Source: an uncultured Microcaldota archaeon
GTDB lineage: Archaea; Micrarchaeota; Micrarchaeia; Anstonellales; Bilamarchaeaceae
Assembly (NCBI GenBank): GCA_903835325.1
Contig: CAILMU010000124.1
Location: 1 to 5,616 of the forward strand
DNA length: 5,616 bases
Reading direction: 5' to 3'
Shown here: in pieces, positions 1-5,485 of the stretch
Position numbering within the stretch: position 1 is the first letter of the stretch
How the letters are laid out: each line of letters starts with the position of its first letter
Made by a program: the position numbers and the translations under genes
The notes under the pieces: generated by a model
The model's input: the letters and a program-made list of their open reading frames with translations, nothing else
Told to the model about the DNA's origin: nothing
Database searches by the model: none

Positions 1-155
1 GTGACCATTACGCCGGCCCCTGCCTGGGCGGCTATCTTGTATGTGAAATCCATGGGAACCACGTTTTTGGAAATTCCACTGCTTTGTCGGCACAGGCATT
101 TTTTAACCTTATCGAAGCGGCATCCGTCAGTAAGCGATGCAGGCAAAGCTCCCAT
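1..155 (-). CDS. Probable 5' part of an unrecognised leftward gene (runs off the window)
   Basis: An open frame of 51 codons starts at an ATG (153-155) and runs leftward out of the window without a stop. The visible N-terminus has three cysteines (C12, C20, C22) and a glycine/alanine-rich stretch IAAQAGAGVMV near residues 41-51, which reads like a beta-strand/loop of a globular enzyme. I cannot assign a family. On the leftward strand TATAAAAA lies about 35 bp before this ATG and GTGA sits almost directly before the ATG, which favours this frame. A TTG at 176 is an alternative start. The same codon phase on the plus strand (3-203) is also open and looks fairly protein-like, so the direction is uncertain; that reading would be the 3' end of a gene overlapping the promoter of the next one. 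Confidence 0.4.
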   Translation of the reverse strand, partial: MGALPASLTDGCRFDKVKKCLCRQSSGISKNVVPMDFTYKIAAQAGAGVMV

Positions 156-182
156 TTCACGGCCAGCGGAGCCCAAATAGAA

Positions 183-196
183 TCATTTTTATACCC
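183..196. promoter_or_regulatory. TATA box, possibly shared by divergent genes
   Basis: Read rightward, TTTTTATAC is centred about 26 bp before the ATG at 216, the spacing expected for a leaderless archaeal mRNA. Read leftward, the same bases give GGGTATAAAAATG, a strong TATA box about 35 bp before the ATG at 155. One element may serve both directions, since archaeal TATA boxes are near-symmetric and orientation is largely set by the BRE. Only the motif and the spacing are seen. Confidence 0.5.
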
Positions 197-215
197 TTTC
201 TAACATTATATTATC

Positions 216-1739
216 ATGACAGTCAGGCGAGTCCATACTAAACCAGGCAATGGCGGAGGCAGTATTTCGAACGTTGCCGATATCCAGTCTGCCAGGAAGA
301 ATCAGGGCGGCCAGGAAACGATAAGGGATGCCTCGAACAGGATGGCAGAGATCGTCCCGCCGAAGATCCCCGACCAGGTCCAGGTGTTGAATCTCCCTCT
401 CACAGTAACTTATGACCCGGCCAGCAAGCATCTTGACGAGCCTGGATGGTATTGCGTGGAATACGGCAAGAAGCCCCAGATAAAGGATGCGAAACAAGAA
501 GGGAAGAAAAGGCGCAGGCAGGTCAGGAGCAAAGACGAGGAGCTTTTCGCCAGGATAATCGAGGTGCGCGATGCGCTCCACGCCAATGCGTTAAAGGATT
601 CCGAGTTCAGCCCGGAGCAGAATCTCTCCGGTTACGTCGAGGCACTTGCCACGGATGCATGCGACAATGATAGGGCCATGGACATCAAATCCGTGATAGA
701 CCGCATGGGCGACCTGGTCCGGCCGTTCTACGGTCCGAAAATCGAGGAGAAATGGCCTAGGCACTACGATCCTTCATCCGATTTCAATTATTTCATGCCG
801 GCTCCTACGTTCATATCGCAATACGATGAACTGCCCACCGCAGGAGCCATACTCTCCGACGATTCAAGGCTCATCGACGACAAGGTCTTCAAGACGACTT
901 CGCAATACCGCGCGGCCTGCGACGACCTGGAGCCTCTCATCGCGGCCGTCGGCGCCCTAAGGAGCCTCGGCTGGGATTCCTATCTTGCCCTCGCCAAATC
1001 CAAAGAGGAGATTTCCCTCCCTGACGGCACGCGCAGCCTCGTCGATATGGACCGCCCCGTGGTCGCGATATTCGATCCTAAAGGCGATGTCCCGCTGTAC
1101 ACCACGCTGTTCGCCCCTGACCATCCGTCAGTCACGGCGCTCGAGATATTCTCAGACAAGGAAGTGCTTTCCCTCATGCACGCGCTCCGTGCCCAGATGC
1201 GGATGCGCAGGATGTTCCGCGACATGAAAGTCCGCGAAGGCTTTTTCGACGATTCCGTCTCCCTGAGCGATGATTTGGTGGAGCGCGATAGGCAGATCAC
1301 AGAGATGTCGCGCTCGGGCCCGATGACGGTCGCCGAGATGGGCAAGCATATCGTAGACATCGCAGAATCCCTGTTCGAGAGCTTCCAGAACAGCGAGACC
1401 AAGAAGTTCTTCCTCAACGCGCTCATGTACGCCAAGAACAACGTGTTTGAGACAGTAGTCAAGGTTCGCTCGCATCGGGTCGCGCTCCAGCTCAGAAGGA
1501 GTCTCGAGGACTGCGTCGCTGAAGCCAACAAATACGCGCTCGATTGGCAGAACGCCGGGTTTTTCGGGAAAATAATCCTCTGGTTCAAAAGGCCGAAATT
1601 CCTGAAGCTCATGAAGAAAGACGCGAAAAACGTGGGCAAGGCCGCTGATATGATTATCGAAGGCATCGATGCGCATCTCGAGAGGAAGGTCTCCCAGCTC
1701 GAAGCAGAGCAGAAAGCCCTCGCTTCGCTGAAACAATAA
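216..1739 (+). CDS. Conserved-looking protein of unknown function, 507 aa
   Basis: I do not recognise this protein. It appears cytosolic, with no signal peptide and no clear membrane span. The N-terminus (1-45) is Gly/Asn/Arg-rich and probably disordered. A strongly basic patch around residues 93-106 (KKRRRQVR) could contact nucleic acid. Residues 230-330 are a globular-looking mix of helices and strands, including RPVVAIFDPKGDVPLY near 280-295. From about 350 to the end it is predominantly helical; an aromatic/basic stretch at 448-466 (GFFGKIILWFKRP) and a charged heptad-like C-terminus (485-507) suggest a coiled coil. There is no Walker motif, zinc-knuckle or obvious catalytic signature. 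The ATG at 216 was chosen because a TATA element lies 26 bp upstream, implying a leaderless transcript. The next gene begins 47 bp after the stop with no AT-rich promoter between, so the two are probably one operon. Long open frames on the opposite strand are codon-bias shadows. Confidence 0.85.
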   Translation: MTVRRVHTKPGNGGGSISNVADIQSARKNQGGQETIRDASNRMAEIVPPKIPDQVQVLNLPLTVTYDPASKHLDEPGWYCVEYGKKPQIKDAKQEGKKRRRQVRSKDEELFARIIEVRDALHANALKDSEFSPEQNLSGYVEALATDACDNDRAMDIKSVIDRMGDLVRPFYGPKIEEKWPRHYDPSSDFNYFMPAPTFISQYDELPTAGAILSDDSRLIDDKVFKTTSQYRAACDDLEPLIAAVGALRSLGWDSYLALAKSKEEISLPDGTRSLVDMDRPVVAIFDPKGDVPLYTTLFAPDHPSVTALEIFSDKEVLSLMHALRAQMRMRRMFRDMKVREGFFDDSVSLSDDLVERDRQITEMSRSGPMTVAEMGKHIVDIAESLFESFQNSETKKFFLNALMYAKNNVFETVVKVRSHRVALQLRRSLEDCVAEANKYALDWQNAGFFGKIILWFKRPKFLKLMKKDAKNVGKAADMIIEGIDAHLERKVSQLEAEQKALASLKQ

Positions 1740-1786
1740 GCTGTCCCTACGACCTGTAGGCGCATGCCTCCAAGACCTGCCGGCTG

Positions 1787-2791
1787 ATGCTTATGCAGAA
1801 CCAAAGGAAGACCCCTGGCCTGAAGATACTGAGCCTGGAGTCCCCGCTTTCTGAATTCAACAGCCCAGCCCCAGGCAGCACGAAAAGCGCACTCAGAATC
1901 GCATCCGATATCCTCCAGGCGCGTTCCTGCATGGCAGAGACCATTCTGCCCATTGACAAGGGGCCGTACCGCGACAAGGAAGGCCGTCTTGCCGAATTCG
2001 TGTCTAAAAGGTTCTGCCGCTCCGCTTTCCCTGATGGCGACAGCCTCGCCGCGGGTATTGTCCGGGCCATCATCGATGAAAGGCAGTTCATGGTCGATGA
2101 ATCCCTTCCTCTCCCGAATGTCCTGCCGACTCCCGGGGAGATACTGAGCCAGGAGAAAGAGAGGCGATTGGGAAGCAAGAGCGGGAGCGGCGCCTTCCAT
2201 TTCGTGGATGTCGTAGAGGTGCTCTCGCTTTCCACAGCTGTGCTGCGCCAGCGCGGGTTCAGGGACGCATTCCCTGCCTTCTCCTTCGAATTCATAGAGA
2301 GCGAGAAGAAGACCGGAAGCTTCATCGAACCGCTGATAGCGGTATACGGGAATTTTTCTGAAGAGCTCATGCCTTTCAAGCTGGTCCACTTCGTGGAAAA
2401 GCCGGCGGATGCGACCCAGATAGTCCTGATAGGAGATGAGGTGATGTCCGGGCTCCAGAGCGGGGTGCTCGCCAAGATACGCGCAAACCGCTACATCAAG
2501 CGGGCGATGCCACTGATAAGGAAGGAGCATGCGGTAGACCCCGAGGATATGAAGAAGAGCCTCGGCTATGTCAGCGAGGCGCTTTATGACTGCTACAAAT
2601 CCTGGCCGGAATCTTTCTTCATAGACGAGATGCTTTCCAACATAGAGCGCGTCTTCAAGAATAAACTGAGGTCAGGGCGCATAATAAAGCCCGCATCTGT
2701 CTCGAGCGGGATGATGAAAATCATACACAACGGTCTCTATGAAAATATCATGCAAGCCTCCCACGGCTTTCTGGGAACCAAATCGAACTGA
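1787..2791 (+). CDS. Protein of unknown function, 334 aa, second gene of the pair
   Basis: I do not recognise this protein. It is soluble-looking and mixed alpha/beta. Residues 136-170 (starting GAFHFVDVVEVLSLSTAVL) form a helix then RQRGF and an aromatic strand, followed by a strand at 179-189 (FIEPLIAVYGN). This faintly recalls the helix and strands of transglutaminase-like folds, but the catalytic Cys expected at the helix start is absent, so I give this little weight. Residues 245-300 are helical and charged, and the C-terminus (299-325) is amphipathic. The frame is closed upstream by TAG at 1757-1759. ATG 1787 and ATG 1793 are both possible starts and neither has a good Shine-Dalgarno. 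The 47-bp GC-rich gap to the upstream gene, without a TATA-like element, points to co-transcription and a shared pathway or complex. An AT-rich, T-run region after the stop could end the transcript. Confidence 0.82.
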   Translation: MLMQNQRKTPGLKILSLESPLSEFNSPAPGSTKSALRIASDILQARSCMAETILPIDKGPYRDKEGRLAEFVSKRFCRSAFPDGDSLAAGIVRAIIDERQFMVDESLPLPNVLPTPGEILSQEKERRLGSKSGSGAFHFVDVVEVLSLSTAVLRQRGFRDAFPAFSFEFIESEKKTGSFIEPLIAVYGNFSEELMPFKLVHFVEKPADATQIVLIGDEVMSGLQSGVLAKIRANRYIKRAMPLIRKEHAVDPEDMKKSLGYVSEALYDCYKSWPESFFIDEMLSNIERVFKNKLRSGRIIKPASVSSGMMKIIHNGLYENIMQASHGFLGTKSN

Positions 2792-2819
2792 ACCGCCCGC
2801 CTTGGCTTCGATTGATATA

Positions 2820-2830
2820 TTTTATATATT
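2820..2830 (+). promoter_or_regulatory. TATA box of the small exported-protein gene
   Basis: TTTATATATT inside a 30-bp AT-rich island is centred about 28 bp before the ATG at 2854. This predicts a leaderless or nearly leaderless mRNA. The same T-rich tract may help terminate the preceding two-gene transcript. Confidence 0.65.
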
Positions 2831-2853
2831 TTTGTGAATATACTTCACTATTC

Positions 2854-3417
2854 ATGGAACGAAAAAAAATGTTGGCAGGCGCGCTCGTCGCCGCCGGGAT
2901 ATCCTCTTTCTCATGCGCTGGTGAGCGCGGAAGCATCGGATTCGTGAGCAGCCCGAGGAGCGGGAGATCCGCGGATCCAATACTGGAGACGAATATATCA
3001 ATCTCATATTGCAAGAGCATTCCGGCAAAACCGAAAGCCCTCCAATGCACCAAGGCCGCCAGCCGCGTCTATACTGATTCCATAATGGAGCAGAGGGACG
3101 AATGCCCGCCATCAAGCTCGGATATCATCTGCGGGCATAAGCTGGTCGGGGCAAACCTGGAATCGTCAGGCAATCCGGTCTCAACCCTGCGCCAGAAAGC
3201 CTCTGCGTTATACGATTCGGTCCTTTCTGAGACCGCTTCCCGCGACTGCGCCGACCCTGCGACGCTCGCTTCGGTGAAGAGCGTCAATGCGGATTATTCG
3301 CTTGTAAGGAAATCCGATAGGGATCCAATCTTCTCGAGCAAGGAGAAAACGATAGATGAGAAGCACGAGACATTCACTGTCTCCCTGTTCTGCAGCGGGT
3401 TCGGAAAGAAGCAATGA
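2854..3417 (+). CDS. Small Cys-rich protein with N-terminal signal sequence, probably exported
   Basis: This 187-aa protein is of unknown family. Its N-terminus has the three parts of a Sec signal: a basic start (MERKK), a hydrophobic core at residues 6-18 (MLAGALVAAGISS) and a possible cleavage site after SCA (20-22). C21 could instead be a lipid-attachment cysteine, but the preceding SFS is a poor lipobox. After the signal there are six cysteines (53, 65, 84, 93, 132, 180), an even number that would allow three disulfides in an extracytoplasmic protein. The mature part is rich in Ser, Lys and Asp with no second hydrophobic segment. Translation from the upstream in-frame TTG (2812) was rejected because the TATA box would then lie inside the coding region. 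ATG 2869 (M6) is a less likely alternative. It is a single-gene unit with its own promoter and is followed by a strong hairpin. Confidence 0.75.
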   Translation: MERKKMLAGALVAAGISSFSCAGERGSIGFVSSPRSGRSADPILETNISISYCKSIPAKPKALQCTKAASRVYTDSIMEQRDECPPSSSDIICGHKLVGANLESSGNPVSTLRQKASALYDSVLSETASRDCADPATLASVKSVNADYSLVRKSDRDPIFSSKEKTIDEKHETFTVSLFCSGFGKKQ

Positions 3418-3434
3418 ATTTTTAAAAAAATATT

Positions 3435-3482
3435 CGGGCCTCAGATTGACCTCCCTGCGGTCGGTCAATACGGCCCGTTTTT
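3435..3482. terminator. Bidirectional intrinsic-type terminator hairpin
   Basis: An imperfect stem has outer arms CGGGCC (3435-3440) and GGCCCG (3472-3477) and inner arms ATTGACC (3445-3451) and GGTCAAT (3463-3469), with an 11-nt loop. TTTTT follows on the plus strand (3478-3482). On the minus strand the stem is followed by AATATTTTTTTA. It lies between the converging exported-protein gene and the leftward tRNA, where a two-way terminator is expected. Archaeal termination depends mainly on the T-run, so the hairpin may add stability rather than be required. Confidence 0.6.
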
Positions 3483-3508
3483 CGTCAGGATAAACTCGAA
3501 ACTCCCAA

Positions 3509-3600
3509 CACTAGGCTTAGGAAAATCGGGCCCGGAGGGATTTGAACCCTCGACCCCTAGGTATCCCCTGCGTTCAGGAGAAGGCATTCGAAGCCTAGTG
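3509..3600. repeat. 10-bp perfect inverted repeat linking tRNA trailer and anticodon arm
   Basis: CACTAGGCTT at 3509-3518 is the exact reverse complement of AAGCCTAGTG at 3591-3600. The second arm encodes tRNA-Arg nucleotides 25-34 (end of D stem, nt 26, 5' side of the anticodon stem and the first loop bases). The first arm starts 8 nt beyond the mature 3' end. In the leftward precursor RNA the trailer could therefore pair with the anticodon arm. Confidence 0.6.
3563..3587 (-). other. Canonical 37/38 tRNA intron with bulge-helix-bulge
   Basis: The 25-nt intron lies between A37 and A38. The precursor forms a textbook motif. The anticodon stem is the outer helix. CUUC (nt 32-35) pairs with intron GGGG through two G-U pairs as the 4-bp central helix. 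The 5' bulge is GA^A and the 3' bulge is AU^A, each cut after its second base. The intron's own hairpin is UGC/GCA, a C-C mismatch, UUC/GAA and a UCCU loop. Confidence 0.88.
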
Positions 3601-3603
3601 CTC

Positions 3604-3648
3604 TGATCCATATCAGAGAAAGACGCGGCCGCTATCATCTGCCGCCTC
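3604..3648 (-). other. Second, non-canonical tRNA intron in the D arm (ends uncertain)
   Basis: About 45 nt separate the D loop from the GAGC strand of the D stem. Boundaries are ambiguous because short direct repeats flank the insert. Sliding along GAG gives a D loop ending ATT (45 nt removed), while GGAT repeats at both ends allow a 44-nt removal leaving the standard A21. I could not draw a perfect bulge-helix-bulge at either solution. Inside are GCGGC/GCCGC, which can form a hairpin, the octamer palindrome GCGGCCGC (3625-3632), and CTCTGAT/ATCAGAG, a 7-bp hairpin with a 4-nt loop that runs into the 3' boundary. Confidence 0.7.
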
Positions 3649-3694
3649 AATCCTAGCTGAGCTACGGGCCCTACTGAGACGCTTTTATCTACTA

Positions 3695-3707
3695 GATAAA
3701 ATAAGCC
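3695..3707 (-). promoter_or_regulatory. TATA box of tRNA-Arg
   Basis: Leftward GGCTTATTTTATC is centred about 27 bp before the first tRNA base (3671). This is the expected archaeal spacing if transcription starts at or close to the mature 5' end. A second A/T patch, AGATAAAAGC (3681-3690), is too close to be the TATA box. Confidence 0.5.
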
Positions 3708-3731
3708 TTCGCTTTGCCTCGCCTCACGGCC

Positions 3732-4628
3732 TCATTTCGTCAGGACTTCGCAGCCATCGGCTGTGACGAGGATGGTGTGCTCCGACTGGGATACCAGTCC
3801 CTTCCCCGCATCCCGCAGCACGGGATATCCCCGCAGGAAGTGGTTCTGGAGAAGCTCCTTGAGCGCAGCGCTCACAAGCAGTTTCGAGCTGAATTCCTTC
3901 CTTACCCACCGCTCGGCGAACGGGAGCATGCCGTAGTTCTGTATCACATGCTCGATTATCTTCCTCGACTGCCTCATCCTGACATTCGATGGGGCGTAGA
4001 TGGAGAATATCTCGACCTGCTCCAAATCCTCGACATAGCCGGCGCCAGTCGTCGCGAAAGGTTCGACCGCGAAGATATCCCCCTCGACAAACTGGTACGG
4101 GTCGTTCGACTTGATGTTCGGTATCTCGACCCCGGCATGAAGCTCGTTGGATTTTATCATGTGCCCGGTCAAATTCGCGATGGGCTTGAAGCCCTTTCCC
4201 CTGATGGTGTCCTCTATCTTCGCCCCGACCTCGCCCACAGCCACACCGGGTCTTATCATGGCGATAGCATTCTGGAGCGCCTCCTCCGAGGCCTTGACCA
4301 GCTCTTCGTTCTTGCCTGACAGATCAATCGTATATGCCGTATCCGACAGGGCGCCATTGAGGTCGATCCCGAGATCTATCTTCACCAAATCGTTATCATC
4401 GAGCGAAGCTTCTGATTCGAATTCAGGCGTATAATGCGCGGCGATGTCGTTTATCGAGATATTGACAGGGAACGCCGGCTTCCCCCCTTCTTCCGCGATC
4501 ATCTGCTCCACGGTCTCGGCGATATCGAGCAGGGATTCGCCTACCATGATGAGGCGCTTGCTATCCTCTCTGACTCTGGCAGCTTTGCGGCCGCTTTCCC
4601 TGAATGCCTCTAATTCAGCATCATCCAT
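3732..4628 (-). CDS. map: Methionine aminopeptidase, type II (archaeal)
   Basis: This dinuclear-metal peptidase (MEROPS M24, pita-bread fold) removes the initiator methionine from nascent cytosolic proteins. All five metal ligands are visible: D85 in KIDLGID, D96 in SDTAYTIDL, H156 in LTGHMI, E189 in VEPFAT and E283 in SEHTIL. The substrate-side histidine H65 in AAHYTP and LHAGVEIPN (H164) are also present. Spacing matches the Pyrococcus furiosus type II enzyme almost one for one. The helical insertion that defines type II lies between the fourth and fifth ligands (about residues 220-270). The length of 298 aa is normal. I prefer ATG 4628, because GTGAT four bases upstream can act as a Shine-Dalgarno. 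GTG 4637 would add three residues (MIE) and sits 29 bp from the TATA box, so a leaderless GTG start is a real alternative. The gene is transcribed alone, leftward, and the tRNA follows 60 bp downstream on the same strand. Confidence 0.97.
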   Translation of the reverse strand: MDDAELEAFRESGRKAARVREDSKRLIMVGESLLDIAETVEQMIAEEGGKPAFPVNISINDIAAHYTPEFESEASLDDNDLVKIDLGIDLNGALSDTAYTIDLSGKNEELVKASEEALQNAIAMIRPGVAVGEVGAKIEDTIRGKGFKPIANLTGHMIKSNELHAGVEIPNIKSNDPYQFVEGDIFAVEPFATTGAGYVEDLEQVEIFSIYAPSNVRMRQSRKIIEHVIQNYGMLPFAERWVRKEFSSKLLVSAALKELLQNHFLRGYPVLRDAGKGLVSQSEHTILVTADGCEVLTK

Positions 4629-4660
4629 TTCAATCACGACAGGAACAATACGTATTCTCG

Positions 4661-4672
4661 AATATTTTTTAA
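4661..4672 (-). promoter_or_regulatory. TATA box of map
   Basis: Leftward TTAAAAAATATT is centred about 38 bp before ATG 4628 and 29 bp before GTG 4637. The 72-bp gap to the next gene (4638-4709) is otherwise featureless apart from GC-rich bases after that gene's stop. map therefore seems to have its own promoter rather than depend on readthrough. Confidence 0.55.
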
Positions 4673-4709
4673 TGGAACCAGAAAAAATCCCCGGCCCGAG
4701 CCCTCTATC

Positions 4710-5315
4710 TCACCCGACCAGGATATGCGCGCTATGGAGCCAATCCAATACCTCATCCCTCTTCAGTACAGACCCCACGATGTCCGATGCCATGACGGTG
4801 TCATTGGCATGGATTTCAAGAAGATATCCATTATCCTCCATGCTCTCGCCTTTCCGCTCGAGCATTGAAAGGGCGCTCTTGAGAACGCTTTTAGGAACCT
4901 GCCCGAAGTCACCGCAGAGTCCTCCTGCGATGATTTTGCGCACTTCCAGAGGCTCGTGAACGATTCTCAGGACGCCGCCCCCAAGAACGAGGACGTCCGG
5001 GTCCTTCAGCTTTCGAAGACGCCCCAGCAACGGTAGTATGTGTTCGTGTTCCATGAGCGCGAGTTCAGCAATATCGGGCTCCAGGTTCGCATAGATGATG
5101 CCGTAAAGCTTCACCCTGTCCATATTGGCTCCGCTTGCCCCTACGACAAATTTTCCGCTGTTCTTAGTGGCGAAGCCGACCTCCTTCCAGTCATGCCCGT
5201 CGTGATCGGCACCAACGAGGACGGGTCTTTCATAAAAAACAGTTCTCTTCGGAGTCAGGCTGGCCATCTCAGGAGCGAAACTATCGAACTTGGGTTTATG
5301 GACAGCTGTTCTCAT
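4710..5315 (-). CDS. Protein of unknown function, 201 aa, with Asp/His cluster
   Basis: I do not recognise the family. The protein appears soluble and alpha/beta. Notable motifs are GADHDGHDW at residues 35-43 (D37, H38, D39, H41, D42), MEHEH at 88-92, the strand-plus-glycine turn VLVLGGGVLRIV at 108-119, and GGLCGDFGQVPK at 131-142. The acidic/His cluster could bind a metal, but this is inference from composition only. The C-terminus (172-200) is helical. ATG 5315 was chosen because a palindromic TATA element lies 37 bp upstream; the GGGGG next to the ATG is too close to serve as a ribosome binding site. It is encoded upstream of map on the same strand with a 72-bp gap containing a separate promoter, so a functional link with map is possible but not shown. 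Confidence 0.85.
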   Translation of the reverse strand: MRTAVHKPKFDSFAPEMASLTPKRTVFYERPVLVGADHDGHDWKEVGFATKNSGKFVVGASGANMDRVKLYGIIYANLEPDIAELALMEHEHILPLLGRLRKLKDPDVLVLGGGVLRIVHEPLEVRKIIAGGLCGDFGQVPKSVLKSALSMLERKGESMEDNGYLLEIHANDTVMASDIVGSVLKRDEVLDWLHSAHILVG

Positions 5316-5347
5316 TCCCCCGCCTTAAGTATATCGGGTGCTGATAT

Positions 5348-5357
5348 GTTTATAAAC
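5348..5357 (-). promoter_or_regulatory. Palindromic TATA element in the divergent promoter region
   Basis: GTTTATAAAC is a perfect 10-bp palindrome 37 bp before the leftward ATG at 5315. Being symmetric it could recruit TBP in either orientation. A second AT-rich element, ATATTTATAAC, lies 10-15 bp to the right. The intergenic region 5316-5485 otherwise shows no gene I can support. Confidence 0.5.
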
Positions 5358-5442
5358 AGGTTTTTTCAATATTTATAACACGAATCTATGTTTTTCACAA
5401 CGAAAATATGGCACCCCAATGCCCTCAATCCGCGTAACCTAT

Positions 5443-5452
5443 CATAAAATAA
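5443..5452 (+). promoter_or_regulatory. Probable TATA box of the helicase gene
   Basis: CATAAAATAA is centred about 39 bp before the helicase ATG at 5486. It predicts a 5' leader of about 10-14 nt. There is no convincing Shine-Dalgarno before the start. An upstream alternative is the AT-rich element near 5370-5380, which would give a leader near 85 nt. Confidence 0.45.
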
Positions 5453-5485
5453 TCCCGCTCGCGAATAACAACCGAAACGATTTCC

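Larger units (their letters stand above)
3527..3671 (-). tRNA. tRNA-Arg(UCG) interrupted by two introns
   Basis: The acceptor stem GGGCCCG/CGGGCCC pairs perfectly and is followed by discriminator G (3527), with no encoded CCA. U8-A9 and D-stem GCTC follow. The D loop includes the conserved AG...GG. The second D-stem strand GAGC appears only after about 45 extra bases, then A26, anticodon stem CTAGG/CCTAG and loop CTTCGA...A with anticodon TCG (3589-3591), interrupted by 25 bases after position 37. Variable loop GGGTC and T arm GAGGG-TTCAAAT-CCCTC are canonical. With both insertions removed the product is a normal tRNA of about 75 nt that reads CGA codons; G73 is compatible with arginine. A TATA-like element lies about 27 bp upstream on the leftward strand. 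tRNA introns in archaea are removed by the splicing endonuclease and the ends joined by RtcB. Confidence 0.92.

Noticed and set aside
216..1739. Resemblance of residues 240-300 of the 507-aa protein to a MutS core region
   Set aside because: No Walker A (GPNxxGKS), Walker B or other MutS ATPase motif follows, and the similarity is only a loose hydrophobic pattern.
980..2530. 516-codon open frame on the minus strand across both unknown genes
   Set aside because: It spans the stop/start junction of two better plus-strand genes, has no TATA or ribosome binding site, and its composition (Ser/Arg-rich in the part opposite the first gene) is that of an antisense shadow created by codon bias.
2812..2853. 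TTG-initiated N-terminal extension of the exported protein
   Set aside because: The TATA box lies within it, and the extension would place extra aromatic residues before a complete signal peptide.
3527..3671. Reading the tRNA as an element attachment site
   Set aside because: No direct repeat of the tRNA 3' end, integrase or mobile-element gene is present. The only repeat (3509-3518) is inverted and matches the anticodon arm.
3714..4319. 201-codon plus-strand frame opposite map
   Set aside because: It is antisense to a methionine aminopeptidase with all catalytic residues intact, so it is a shadow.
5388..5447. 19-codon ORF (ATG to TAA) upstream of the helicase, possible leader peptide
   Set aside because: It has no ribosome binding site, the likely helicase TATA box overlaps its end, and ORFs of this length are expected by chance.
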